Notes: generated by a model from the letters alone, not told the origin. A stretch of DNA of 64,000 nucleotides from Mycoplasma anserisalpingitidis (GCF_007858495.1 NZ_CP041663.1:62001-126000), one strand, 5' to 3'; shown: positions 19,973-34,098, counted from the stretch's first letter. Numbers and translations: made by a program.

Positions 19973-19986
19973 ATTGACCACTCAAG
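19973..19986. promoter_or_regulatory. Candidate operator 3 of the maltodextrin regulon
   Basis: ATTGACCACTCAAG matches the operator-1 core at 11 of 14 positions, with the TTGA-N4-TCAA arms intact. It lies 53 bp before the pullulanase ATG and upstream of its -10 box. Confidence 0.55.
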
Positions 19987-20024
19987 AATTAAGCCTTATT
20001 TTAAGTTTAATAAATTAACTTTTA

Positions 20025-20030
20025 TATAAT
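20025..20030 (+). promoter_or_regulatory. -10 box of the pullulanase operon
   Basis: TATAAT ends 9 nt before the ATG at 20040. No Shine-Dalgarno sequence lies between, so the transcript is expected to be leaderless or nearly so. Confidence 0.55.
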
Positions 20031-20039
20031 TATTTGGCT

Positions 20040-23689
<3,650 letters not shown>

Positions 23690-23692
23690 AAA

Positions 23693-26068
23693 ATGAATTA
23701 TTTAAAATACGATACAAAAAATAAAGTTATTTCTCAAGAAATTTTCAATCCAAATGTTACAGCTAAAACCGAAAGTATTTTTTCTTTAGGAAACGGATAC
23801 TTAGGAATAAGAAGTGCGGATGAAGAAAAATCAGTGTTTAATAAAGAAGACTTTTTTGTAAATGGTATTTTTAATAAAGACAGTGAAGATGAAGTTAGCG
23901 AACTAGCTAATCTTGCTGATTTAATGACAAACACAATCTCCTTAAATGGAGTTGTTTTTCAAATTGAAAATAACGATATTTACAAAAAAACACTTGACAT
24001 TAAAAAAGGAATTTTAACTAGAGAGATAATTGCTAAACGTAGCTATGGAACATTTAAACTTAACTTTGAACGTTTTGTTTCACAAAGTGACTTAAATGTT
24101 TATGGGCAAAAAATTACTATTGAAGTTTTAGAATTAAATAATAAAGAGAATGTAGATATACGTCTTTATCCTTCAATTGATGCTACTGTAACTAATAGTG
24201 GAACACAACATTTTAGTGAAGGTTCAAAATTAAGACCAACTCAAACTTCGCTTAGAATGCAACAAAAAACAACTTTTAGTAAACGTTTAGTTGTGCATAA
24301 CTTAGTTACTAAATTCTTGATTAACGGAGAATTAATTCAAGGTGGTACTGATGATTATGTCATCGAAATTAAGCGTAGACTAATTAGATTTAATATCAAA
24401 GCAAACGTTAAAAATGGAGATAAATTAGAATTATTTAAATTAATGTCAGTTCACACTTCAATCGATGATGCTAATGAAATTTTAAGTGATGAAACAGTTG
24501 TTAAAAATGCTGATCTTAAACTAGAATTCTTACAACAAAGTGATTATGAAACACTTAAAAAAGAATCTATTGAAAAAATGAATGAAAAAGTTTGAAATCA
24601 ATTTGATGTTGAAATTGTTGGTGATGAAAAATCTGAATATGAAAAATTAGCTTTAGACTTTGGTATTTTCCATTTAAACAGTTTTGTTCCAAAACATTCT
24701 ACATTCTTAAATGTTGGAGCTAAAGGACTTTCTGGAGAAGGATATCAAGGCCACACTTACTGAGATACTGAATTTTTCATTAACCCTAATTATCTTTTTA
24801 CTGAACCAAAAATTGTTCGTAATTTATTAACTTATAGATATAGAGGAATTGAATCAGCTCGTAGTAAAGCTAAAGAAGTTAAATTAAGAGAACAAGAAAG
24901 TAATTTAGAAGGGGCACAATATCCTTGAGAAATGGCATGACCAACTGACGGTGAAGTTTGTCCATATTGAGGTCAAGCTGATGTTGTTAGTGGAAAACAA
25001 GTTCCGATTGCTTCAAGAAGACAAGAGATTCACGTTTCAGCTGATGTAGCTTTTGCAATTCATCAATATTACAATATAACTCAAGATCAACAATTTATGG
25101 ATACAATGGGTTATGAAATGATTATTGATACTGCAATTTTCTACTCAAATAGAGCTGAAAAACAAAATGATGGAACTTATTCAATCAATGATGTAATGGG
25201 ACCAAATGAATATAAAGGTAATATCGATAATAACGCTTACATAAATCGACTTGCTAAATATAATATCGACTTAGCGCTTAATTATATTGAAAAATTAAGT
25301 AAAAGTAACCCTCAACTTCTTAAAGAAATCGAATCTAAAATTCCTTATGCAATTAATGTTGATAAATTAAAAGAAGTTTCACAAAAATTAAAACAACAAA
25401 ATCCTAATAAAGATTTAATTATTGCTGAAAATGACCAATTTTTAGCTTTACCTAGAATTGATGTAACTCCTTTCCAACTTTTAGGAGATGCTGGTAAAAA
25501 ATTATTTAGTACTAAAGAAGGACATAAGCGTCTTTGTTCTCAATTAGTAAAACAAGCTGATGTAGTTTTACTTACATACTTAATGCCTGAGTTGTACGAT
25601 TATCAAACTAGAAAAGCAAATTTTGAATATTATGAACCAATCACAACACATGATTCTTCACTAAGTGCTGCAACTTATGCAATTGAAGCAATTAGATTAA
25701 GAAAAATGTCAAAAGCTTACCAATTATTTAGATATGCATTGGATATTGATATGGGACAAAATATGCACTCTTCTGATGCTGGTATTCATGCAGGTAGTTT
25801 AGCGGCTATTTGACAAATGATTGTTTTTGGTTATGGTGGTCTCTCATACTATGATGATAAAATTACTCTTGATCCAATTCTTCCAGAAAATTGAAGTAAA
25901 TTAAGATATAAATTTAGTTATTTAAATACATTGATTGAAGTAAATGTTAATAAGGATCATTTTACTGTTAGAACCGTAAAACAAGGTCAAAGTGTTAAAT
26001 TATGAGTTAGAAATTCATTGGTTGAATTAACAAATGATGAACTTAAATTTGAGGTTAGACATGCTTAA
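23693..26068 (+). CDS. GH65 disaccharide phosphorylase, probably maltose phosphorylase
   Basis: This 791-aa glycoside hydrolase family 65 protein phosphorolyses a glucose disaccharide to glucose and beta-glucose-1-phosphate. It has the N-terminal beta-sandwich (SLGNGYLGIR near residue 30), the (alpha/alpha)6 barrel with the W-D-T-E-F-F motif near residue 360, and the catalytic segment GPNEYKGNIDNNAY with acid Glu506. Length fits the family (750-790). The neighbour pgmB, which uses beta-G1P, and the surrounding maltodextrin genes make maltose the likely substrate. Kojibiose, nigerose and trehalose phosphorylases are the alternatives. It overlaps pgmB by 8 nt. Confidence 0.9.
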
Positions 26069-26729
26069 GGGTATCTTGTTTGATCTTGATGGTGTAATTA
26101 CTGACACGGCAAAATTACATTACTTAGCTTGAAAGGAAATTGTTCAAGAATTGGGTATAAATTATACTGAAGAAGAAAATGAAGGTCTTAGAGGTTTACC
26201 AAGAAAAGACACTTTATTAGCAATCTTAAAATTAAAAAACGTACCAGTTCCTTCAGACGTTATTTTAGATGATTTGTGTACAAGAAAAAATGAATTATAT
26301 AAATCATTTCTTTCGGAAAAATTGGAAAAAGATTCCATTTTACCAGGAATAAGTAAGTTAATTGATGATGCTAAAAAAGCAAATGTTAAACTTGCAATTG
26401 CTTCAAGTAGTTATAATGCTCCTGTTATACTTGAAAAATTAGGTATTTATGATAAATTTGATTTTATAGTTAATCCTGCTAACATAGAAAAAGGAAAACC
26501 TGCTCCTGATATTTTCTTAGCCGCTGCAAAAGGATTAAACTTAAATACTGATGAATGTATTGGTATTGAAGATTCTGTTGAAGGACTTAAATCAATTCAT
26601 TCAGCTAAAATCTTTTCAGTAGCTATTACAAATAATTCAAAGGAAGACTTTAGTAAAGCGAATGTAAAATTGAGTTCCACTTCAGATTTAGATTTTAATG
26701 AATTAGAAAATGCATTTAAAAATAAATAA
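26061..26729 (+). CDS. pgmB: Beta-phosphoglucomutase
   Basis: This 222-aa HAD-superfamily enzyme converts beta-glucose-1-phosphate to glucose-6-phosphate. Motif I is FDLDGVITDTAKLHYLAW, which has both catalytic Asp residues and the beta-PGM-specific T-D-T-A-x-x-H-x-x-A-W. Motif II ASSS and motif III/IV GKPAPDIF / GIEDSVEG are intact. A GLPRKDTL cap segment is also as in PgmB. The start lies inside the end of the GH65 gene. It is the last gene of the operon, followed by a hairpin. Confidence 0.96.
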
Positions 26730-26764
26730 AAGCAAAACCTTAAAAAAGTTCTGCTTTTTATTTT
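26728..26764. terminator. Bidirectional terminator between pgmB and the DUF1349 gene
   Basis: The outer stem AAAAGCA / TGCTTTT has a partly paired interior (ACCTT / AAGTT) and T-runs on both sides. The genes converge here. Confidence 0.65.
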
Positions 26765-26766
26765 GT

Positions 26767-27372
26767 CTATTTATCTGGTTGTTGCCCATCATGTGCTAAT
26801 CATTTACACTCAGTAATTTCCATTTTTGTAAAAGTTGCTTTAAAACTTGAATCTTCTGGACTGCAGGCATAAATACCAAAATTTATTTTATCTGTAGCTT
26901 TATTAATGTGGCAGATTCTCATTTGTTTAAATTCTTTTCCATCAATTGAACATTCTATCTTAAAATCATCTTCTCTTCTGCTTAATCTGTATCACATACT
27001 TTTAATGTTTGCATCTATTTCTGTAGTTGATCAATCTGAATAACCGTTATTTGTTACAACAGCACCTAGGTGTTGAAATTTTTCATTTTCATATTCAATT
27101 GAAGCTTTTATTCAGTTTTCTGAATCTAAGTACATTATAATACCGCATTGATCAAAACGATGCTTTGAATCGAATTGAGTTTTGACTGTGAAAGAAAAGA
27201 ATTTTTCACTTGTTGAAATTTGTAATAAGGGTGCATTATCATTTCTAAAATGATAATAAGTTCTTTGCCATAGATCAGTTTTAGGTTCTGATATAATTTC
27301 AATTTTTTCATCAGAAATATTAAAATAATTTGGTTTTCTTGTTCAATTTCACAAATCTTTATTTACTTTCAT
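26767..27372 (-). CDS. DUF1349 (concanavalin A-like) protein
   Basis: This 201-aa protein is visible only when TGA is read as Trp (at least five such codons). It resembles the DUF1349 family, a lectin-like jelly-roll fold found alone or beside glycosidases. Marks are D-Q-C-G-I-M-Y-L near the middle, the W-I-K-A-S-I-E-Y segment, and the C-terminal Y-A-C-S-P-E block. There is no signal peptide. It lies convergent with the glucan operon, so a link to carbohydrate handling is possible but not shown. The start at 27372 has GGAGAAT just upstream. Confidence 0.75.
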
Positions 27373-27444
27373 TATTCTCCAATTTGTATTCTTAATTAAA
27401 TATTATTTGACATTTTAATTTTACCTTTTTGGCTATAAAATAGA

Positions 27445-27469
27445 ATAAAAAAAGAAGATTACTCTTCTT
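27445..27469 (-). terminator. Terminator of obg
   Basis: On the minus strand, AAGAAGA / TCTTCTT form a 7-bp stem with a 4-nt loop followed by T-rich sequence. The stem begins inside the last codons and includes the stop. Confidence 0.6.
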
Positions 27470-28718
27470 CTCATTGGAATTGATATTCATAAATATTAAC
27501 AGTATCACCAGGTTTAATATCTAATTTAATCAATGCTTCTCATACACCAATTTTTTTCAAAATATTATTAAATCTTAATAAATTATCATATGAATTTAAT
27601 GGAATTTTATTATATAATTCCAAAACTTTTGGTCCATAAACTTCAAAGTGACCATAATAAGGAGAAATAACATTGTAAGGAGCTTCATAGTTAATTTCGA
27701 TTTCTTGTGCTTCTTCTTCAATAGGTTTCATAGTTTCTTTTTGAATCATTTCTCATAATACTTTTTTAACTAAGTCCATATTTTCACGATTTATTGCTGA
27801 AATTTCAATTAGTGTAATATTAGGAAATTTCTTTTTGAATTTTTCAACATTTTCTCTAAAGTTTTCTAAATCAGACTTGTTAGCAATAATTAATTGAGGC
27901 TTTAATTCAAGTTTTAGATTACAGTCTAATAATTCCTTTTGTATTGTTAAGTAGTCATTAATAGGATCTTTATTTGGGTCACCAAAGTCTATGATATGTG
28001 CAATAACCCTACATCTTTCAATGTGTTTAAGAAAACGTGAACCAAGACCCTTACCTAAACTAGCACCCTTAATTAAACCTGGTAAATCAGCTACAGTAAA
28101 GCTATTTTCATAAAATTCAACCATTCCTAATTGTGGTACTAATGTAGTGAATTCATACTCAGCAACTTTAGCTTTTGCATTTGAAATAGCATTAAGGAAC
28201 GTACTTTTACCTGCACTAGGTTTCCCTACAACACCAACATCAGAAAGAATTTTAAGAACTATTTTAGCTTCAAATTTTTCTCCTGGAAGTCCGTTTTCAC
28301 AAATTCGAGGTGCGGTATTCTTAGAGGTTTTGAATTTAGTATTTCCTCTTCCGCCTTTTCCACCTTTGGCAACTAAATAAGGAGTATCAGGCAAAATAAC
28401 ATCAGCAACTAATTTATTGTTATTGTAAACTAATGTTCCAATTGGAACTCTTATATAAGTGTGTTTTGCATTTGCTCCATAAAGATTTTTTGGTCCGCCT
28501 TTAACGCCATCTTCAGCAATGATATGCTTATTTTTGTAGAAACTTAATAATGTATTTTTTCCTAAATCACCAACAAAATAGACATCACCACCATTTCCAC
28601 CATCTCCACCGTCTGGACCACCTTTATCAACGTGAGCTTCTCTACGGAATGAAATAATTCCATCTCCACCTTTTCCTGCTTGTAGCATAACTTTAACTTC
28701 ATCAACGAATTTTGCCAT
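27459..28718 (-). CDS. obg: GTPase Obg/CgtA
   Basis: This 419-aa ribosome-assembly GTPase has all three domains. The Gly-rich Obg fold occupies residues 1-155 (GGPDGGDGGNGGDVYF). The G domain has P-loop GKPSAGKST, switch II DLPGLIKGAS and NKSD. The C-terminal OCT domain continues past an in-frame TGA (Trp) at 27753-27755. Without that readthrough the protein would appear as two pieces. Length fits the family (~430). It binds 50S precursors and is essential in most bacteria. A tRNA-Ser gene lies ~100 bp upstream on the same strand. Confidence 0.96.
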
Positions 28719-28815
28719 TTTTTCTCCTTTTAAAATAGTTATTAAATTATAAATTATTATATGGTTCTTTAATTCAATTATTTTGTTAATTTATACATTT
28801 TTTTAAATAAAAAAA

Positions 28816-28906
28816 TGGCGGAACAGAGAGGATTTGAACCTCCGCGGGAGTTGCCTCCCCTACAGTCTTAGCAGGACCGCCTCTTCAGCCTCTTGAGTAC
28901 TGTTCC
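28816..28906 (-). tRNA. tRNA-Ser (GCT)
   Basis: This 91-nt tRNA includes an encoded CCA end. The acceptor stem GGAACAG pairs with CTGTTCC. The anticodon loop CTGCTAA gives anticodon GCT, reading AGC/AGU serine codons. A long variable arm with GGGAG / CTCCC is typical of class II tRNA-Ser. The T arm is GAGG-TTCAAAT-CCTC. Confidence 0.95.
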
Positions 28907-28986
28907 AAGCAAAAGAATTATAACCTAAAAATATAAAATCACTAGCATTATTTTAAATTAATTGGTTGATTTATAAAACTTTTACC

Positions 28987-29655
28987 CTATTTTGAAAATC
29001 TTCTTCCCAAAATTGATTTAATTTGCTCTTTTGTTGGGTTTGCAACCAAAAATGTTCCAGCGACACAAGCATCTGCACCATATCTAAAACATTCTGGCCC
29101 AGTAATGTTGTTGATTCCACCATCTACTTGAATTAAAAAATCATAACCATTATCAATTCTTAATTTTTTAAGATATTGAATTTTTTCATAAGCACTATCG
29201 ATGAATTTTTGTCCACCCTTACCTGGTTCAACTGACATTACTAAAACTAATGAAAGATATTTAGCAAATTTTTCGACTACTTCAATTTCTGTATTTGGTT
29301 TAATTGCTAAACCAATTTTACAATAATGATTATTTTTATTTTCCAATCAATCTAATAAAACTTCTTCATCAAGAGATTCGTAGTGAAAAGTAAATACATC
29401 AACATAGTCTTTTAGTTCTTCGATATAATCAGTTGGATTTTCGACCATCAAATGTACATCCTTAAAGTGTTCTTTGCTATTTTTTGAAATATTAATTATC
29501 TCTTTGGGTGTGATAGCATAATTTGGTACAAATTTACCATCCATTACATCATAATGAATTCAACTTACACCATTATCAATGAGTGTATTTGCCATATCAA
29601 CTCTTTTATCTACATCAACATTTAATAAACTAGGGGTAACGAATTTTTTACTCAT
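28987..29655 (-). CDS. rpe: Ribulose-phosphate 3-epimerase
   Basis: This 222-aa TIM-barrel enzyme interconverts ribulose-5-P and xylulose-5-P in the pentose phosphate pathway. Family motifs are HYDVMDGKFVPN (metal-binding His and Asp), HLMVENP, VMSVEPGKGGQKF (phosphate-binding loop), and QVDGGIN near residue 175. In-frame TGA codons encode Trp. The ATG at 29655 is preceded by GGAGAG and lies inside the last codons of rsgA, giving an 8-nt overlap and translational coupling. Confidence 0.95.
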
Positions 29656-30493
29656 CTCATCTCTCCTTTTTTGTTTCTTTGCTTAATTTTAAGTAATTTT
29701 CATATCTTCATTTCGGTATTGAAATATCGATTTGCTTTTTGATCTCACAATCATTTACGTTTTCATTAATATGCAAGCAAGAACGGTATTTACAGTCAGG
29801 AAAATATTTTTTGAAGGTATCAAAACTTTGTGCCAGTTCAAGAGAGTTTATATCTAAATCTAATGAACTAAAACCTGGTGTATCGATTAATTCTCCATCA
29901 TTAAATTCTATAATTTTGACTACTCTAGTAGTGTGCTTTCCACGTCCTAATGCTTTACTGATTTGCTGAGTTTGAAAATTATTGTTTGATAATCTATTAA
30001 TAGTTGTGGTTTTTCCAACCCCAGTTTGACCTAAAAAAACATTTGTTTTGTTTTTAAAAATCTGTTTAATTTCACTTAAGTTTGAATCACTGTTATTGTT
30101 AATTAAATAAACTTCATACCCACACCTTTGATATTGTTCATATCAGTAAAAGTCATTTACTAAATCAGATTTAGTAAAGAAAAGTATCGGTTTAATTTCC
30201 TTAAATTCAATTATTGAAAGAAATTTGTCCATTAAAAATGAACTAAACTCAGGTTCTTTTAAACTCATAACAATAATGACTTGATCAACATTTGCAACTT
30301 TAGGACGAATAAAATTGTTTCTTCGTTCTAAAATATTCAAAATCATTTTGCTATCATGTTCAACATAATCACCGACTAATGGAACTAAATTATTGAATCT
30401 AAGTTTACCACTCCCAGGAATCAAAATAGTTGAATTATCACTGTTTTTTATTTCATAAATTCCTGAAACTATTGAATAAATTTTTCCCTTCAT
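29648..30493 (-). CDS. rsgA: Ribosome small subunit-dependent GTPase A
   Basis: This 281-aa circularly permuted GTPase helps mature the 30S subunit. An N-terminal OB fold (GKIYSIVSGIYEI) is followed by the permuted G domain. G4 appears first as TKSDL, then P-loop GQTGVGKTT, then G3 DTPGFSS. The C-terminal zinc module C-x4-C-x-H-x6-C (around DCKYRSCLH) is intact. TGA codons encode Trp. The prpC-prkC-rsgA-rpe order matches the Bacillus cluster, where RsgA (CpgA) is a known PrkC substrate. It overlaps rpe. Confidence 0.94.
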
Positions 30494-30499
30494 ACTCTC

Positions 30500-31498
30500 C
30501 TAAATTAAAATTGAAATAGTTATTAAAATAATACTAATTAAAACTAAAACAGAAATTAAAATTACATTAAATCTCCAACTACTTGTGTAATCTGCGATAG
30601 TTTTTTTACTTTTTGCCGTTTTGGCTGATATTGGAGCTTCTAGTGAGCGAGAAGTTAGTAAGCAAGTGTCAATATCTTTTCTAAATTCTCACATTGATTC
30701 ATAACGATTGTTTGGGTTTTTAGCAGTCGCCTTTAGAATAACATTTTCTAATGCTTGAGGCACTTCTCTAAAATCTTTTACTCTAGGAAATTCATTTTCT
30801 TTGTGCATTTGAATAGTTTGGATAGCATTTTTATTGCTGAAAGGATATTTTCCAGTTATCATTTCAAAAAGGAGCACACCTAGAGCATAAATATCAACTT
30901 GTTTAGTTATTTTAGTATTATCATCAATTAATTCTGGTGCAAGATAATATACTGAGCCAACAATACTGTGAGTTTTAGTTAAACGTTGATTATTATGTTC
31001 GCTTGACATAGAAATTCCCAAATCAATTATTTTAACGGTCAACTTATCCGAAATTAATATATTACTGCTTTTGATATCTCTATGAACTATACCATTTGAA
31101 TGTAACTCTCCAATTCCGGCTGCAATCTGTTTTGCAAAACTAACTGCAAGACGAGAATTAAGAAATCCATTTTCTTCTATCATCGATCTTAAACTTTTAC
31201 CATTTACATATTCCATTACAAAATATTGTTCTCTTTCATCGATATGATAATCAAAAAGTTTTGGAACGTTTGGAGAACTTATTTTTTGCAATAGTTCAAT
31301 TTCACGCTTAAAACGAATATAGTTGTTATTGTTGTTGTCTTGAATACGGTATTTTAGTGCATAAAGTTCATCGGGTTTGTTCTTTTTGTTCACTAAAAAA
31401 ACCGAACTCATTCCACCAGTTCCAATTAATTTTAAGATAGTATAAGTTTTGTAAACTTTTGACTCTCTGAATGGTAATTCAGCATAACTTTTAGACAT
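30500..31498 (-). CDS. prkC: Serine/threonine protein kinase, PrkC-type without PASTA domains
   Basis: This 332-aa eukaryotic-like (Hanks-type) kinase has a Gly-rich loop IGTGGMSSVFLV, lysine in YALKYR, catalytic HRDIKSSN, a DLG in place of DFG, and APEL. After the kinase domain (to about residue 270), a TGA (Trp) leads into a ~35-residue linker, and a hydrophobic helix ends the protein (ILISVLVLISIILITISILI region). It is therefore a tail-anchored kinase with no extracellular PASTA repeats, as expected where there is no peptidoglycan. The start at 31498 (MSKSYAEL) is chosen over an upstream ATG because GAGGAAG precedes it. It overlaps the phosphatase gene by 8 nt. Confidence 0.92.
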
Positions 31499-32246
31499 AA
31501 TCTTCCTCTTCAAAGTCTATAAGAGCTACACTTATATTATCATTGGAGTTTGCAATTTGTGCACTTGTAAGAATAGTTTCGATTCTATTTTTAAGTGATA
31601 AATCACAATTTCTGACGATAAGTTCAATCTCATCATTATTTAAAAAACTATGAACACCATCACTAGTAAGTAAAATACTTCTAGTTTTCATATAACTTTC
31701 AGTATTTAACTCAAAAACTTCAAGAGTAGTTTTTTTAGTTGGACCAAGTGCACTAGTTAAATATTTTGATTCTCTTTGAGAATTTGCAATTACTTTATCA
31801 TAACCCTCTTGAATTAGTTGGTTGTAATAATTATGGTCAACTGTAATTTGAATCAAATCATTATTTTTATTAAGTATGTATGTTCGAGAGTCGCCTGAGT
31901 TAAAAATAATAATTTTCTTTTGTTTTTTAAGGATTAAAGCTGCAGTTAGAGTAGTCCCCATATCATGCATTTCTTCATTAATTGATTGTCTTTTCATATT
32001 GATCTTAACAATATCTATCAGATCATAAAATCATTTTTTATGATCGCCTAAGTTAGAATTAAAATTATCTAAAAACTCTTTAGCGATAACATTTACAGCA
32101 ATTGAAGAAGCAAAAGAACCACCGAAGTGGCCACCCATTCCGTCGCATAAAAGAGCTAAAACCGTATTATCTTTTTCAATTATTTCAACTCTATCTTGAT
32201 TTTCATCTCTAAAATCACCTTTAATAGATTTTACTAATCATTGCAT
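31491..32246 (-). CDS. prpC: PP2C-type protein phosphatase
   Basis: This 251-aa PPM/PP2C metal-dependent phosphatase is the likely antagonist of the adjacent kinase. Metal-binding motifs are visible: RDENQD near residue 12, CDGMGGHFGG near residue 40, LTSDGVHSF near residue 165 and SNDNISVALIDF near the C-terminus. Two TGA codons encode Trp; the N-terminal quarter is joined only with that reading. The start at 32246 lies within the end of gmk (13-nt overlap). Confidence 0.95.
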
Positions 32247-32845
32247 TTAATGCCTAGCTCCTTATAAAGAATTTCCTTAATTTCATTAGCTGCACGTTCA
32301 GGAATATCGTTAATTATTTTATATTTAAAAACACTTGATTCGGCAATCTCTTCAGTTGCTTTGTGTAATCTAGCTTTCATTGTGTGATTGTCTTCAGAAC
32401 CTCTTTTTAATATTCTGTTTCTTAGATCATCAATTGAAGGTGGAAGTAAAAATATTGTAATTAAGTTATATCTATCATCATCTTTTAATTTTTCAATAAC
32501 TTGTTTAGCACCACGAGTTTCAATTTCTAACATCGGAGTCATACCACGATTAGAAATTCTTGTTAATTCACTGTACAAAGTACCATAATAGTTATCAAAG
32601 TGGTAAGAGAATTCAATAAACTCTCTACCTTTTATCATTTGTTGGAATAATGATTTATCATAAAAATAGTAATGAATTCCGTTAATTTCACCTTCACGAG
32701 GTTTTCTAGTTGTTGCAGAACAAGAGAGCGATAAGTGTAACTCATCGAATTCAAATAATAATCTTTCAACTGTTCCTTTACCAACTCCGCTTGGTCCTGA
32801 GAAGATAACTAATGGTGTTTTCTTTACAATACTATCTTTATCCAT
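32234..32845 (-). CDS. gmk: Guanylate kinase
   Basis: This 203-aa enzyme phosphorylates GMP to GDP. P-loop FSGPSGVGKGT occupies residues ~15-25. The GMP-binding segment SCSATTRKPREGEINGIHYYF and the lid region are canonical, and length matches the family (~205). It leads the gmk-prpC-prkC-rsgA-rpe run on the minus strand, all with overlaps or 1-10-nt gaps, so a single transcript is likely. Confidence 0.97.
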   Translation of the reverse strand: MDKDSIVKKTPLVIFSGPSGVGKGTVERLLFEFDELHLSLSCSATTRKPREGEINGIHYYFYDKSLFQQMIKGREFIEFSYHFDNYYGTLYSELTRISNRGMTPMLEIETRGAKQVIEKLKDDDRYNLITIFLLPPSIDDLRNRILKRGSEDNHTMKARLHKATEEIAESSVFKYKIINDIPERAANEIKEILYKELGIKCND

Positions 32846-33201
32846 AATTAATTGTTATTATATAATTTTATTTATTTTTTAATAACAATATTTATTTTAA
32901 ATTTTTAATATATTGATTAATCAGTGAATAAATTGTTTTGGAGTTGTTTTGTAATGATTTTTATAAATAAAATATTTGTAAAATTGATTAATGTTTAATA
33001 TTGATTTTAATAAAAAATAAATTTACTTTATATTTTTTATTTGGTATTTTTGTATAAAAGTTTTACCTTAATCATTGTTTTTAATTACATTTATGGAAAA
33101 AAAACCATAACAAAATAGCAACAAAGATGTTAAAAAGATTTTAATAAATTTAATGTATTATAATTAACCAGTATTAATTTACTAATTAATAAGGAGTAAT
33201 A
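32846..33201. other. Divergent intergenic region, promoters only
   Basis: About 356 bp of very AT-rich DNA lie between gmk (-) and the PTS gene (+). I see no gene. It holds an inverted repeat TTATGG / CCATAA at 33091-33110 with an A8 spacer. A -10 box TATAAT at 33159-33164 and the Shine-Dalgarno sequence AAGGAG at 33191-33196 serve the PTS gene. Confidence 0.6.
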
Positions 33202-34098
33202 ATGAGTTTTTTAAATAAAATTAAATCAATGTTTGCTAAGAAGGATGAACAACCATCTGAAATTCCTTCACAATTTATTCAAGATTTAGTTGCAAATCTT
33301 GGTGGAATTAGTAACATTACTGGATTTAACAATGGAGCTACAAGCTTAAGATACGATGTTAAAGATAGTTCAAAAATTAATGTAGCAGAATTAGAAAAAA
33401 TTGGAGCTGAAAAAGTTACAATTGTTGGACCTAGATATGTTGATGTTAAGTTAGGTGAAAGAGCTGATGAAGTTAACTTAGAAGTTCGTAAATTTATTAC
33501 ATACTTCAAAAAAATTGAGGCAAGTAATGTAAAGGTTCAAGAAGGTAACTTAGCACCTAAAGCAGTTCAAGAAGCAGCTAAAGAAGAAAAATGTCCAGAT
33601 GGAACATGTCCTTCTAAAAAAGCTGAAGAAAATGTTGACAGTGTTGAAATTTTAGGTATTACTGATGCAAAAGTAGTTGGTCTTGAAACATTAAATGACG
33701 GTGTATTTAGTGAAAAAATGTTAGGTGACGGAATTGTGTTTGACATTTCTAAAAAAGAAACAGTTGACATTATTTCGCCAGTTGATGGTACATTAGAAGT
33801 GTGCTTCCCATCAAAACACGCTTATGGAATTGTATCACCTAATGGTTTAAGTCTTTTAATTCACATCGGTATTGACACAGTTAACTTAGGTGGAATCGGT
33901 TTTGAAACATTTGTAAGTCAAAATGATAAAATCCAAAAAGGTCAAAAATTAGCTACTGTTAATGTAAAGAGAATTTTACAAGATAATTTAAATCCAAATG
34001 TTATTTTGATAGCAACTAAAGAATCTAAATTCACAAACTTTACAGAAGTTAAAAAAGTTTCAAAAGCAAACGAAGTTGTTGCTGTTATTACAAAATAA
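33202..34098 (+). CDS. PTS glucose-type IIB-like / IIA fusion with a Cys-less IIB
   Basis: This 298-aa soluble protein has no membrane (IIC) domain. Residues ~25-105 align with the EIIB fold (Q-D-L-V-A-N-L-G-G-I-S-N-I), but the phosphorylation motif C-A-T-R-L-R reads G-A-T-S-L-R, with Gly45 at the Cys position. A linker with CPDGTC follows (residues 131-136). Residues ~148-298 are an intact EIIA-Crr domain with His206 (KHAYGI) and active His221 (LLIHIGIDTV). The IIA can probably accept phosphate from HPr; the IIB cannot pass it on by the usual chemistry. A regulatory or IIA-donor role is inferred. It is transcribed alone with a good Shine-Dalgarno sequence. Confidence 0.87.
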   Translation: MSFLNKIKSMFAKKDEQPSEIPSQFIQDLVANLGGISNITGFNNGATSLRYDVKDSSKINVAELEKIGAEKVTIVGPRYVDVKLGERADEVNLEVRKFITYFKKIEASNVKVQEGNLAPKAVQEAAKEEKCPDGTCPSKKAEENVDSVEILGITDAKVVGLETLNDGVFSEKMLGDGIVFDISKKETVDIISPVDGTLEVCFPSKHAYGIVSPNGLSLLIHIGIDTVNLGGIGFETFVSQNDKIQKGQKLATVNVKRILQDNLNPNVILIATKESKFTNFTEVKKVSKANEVVAVITK

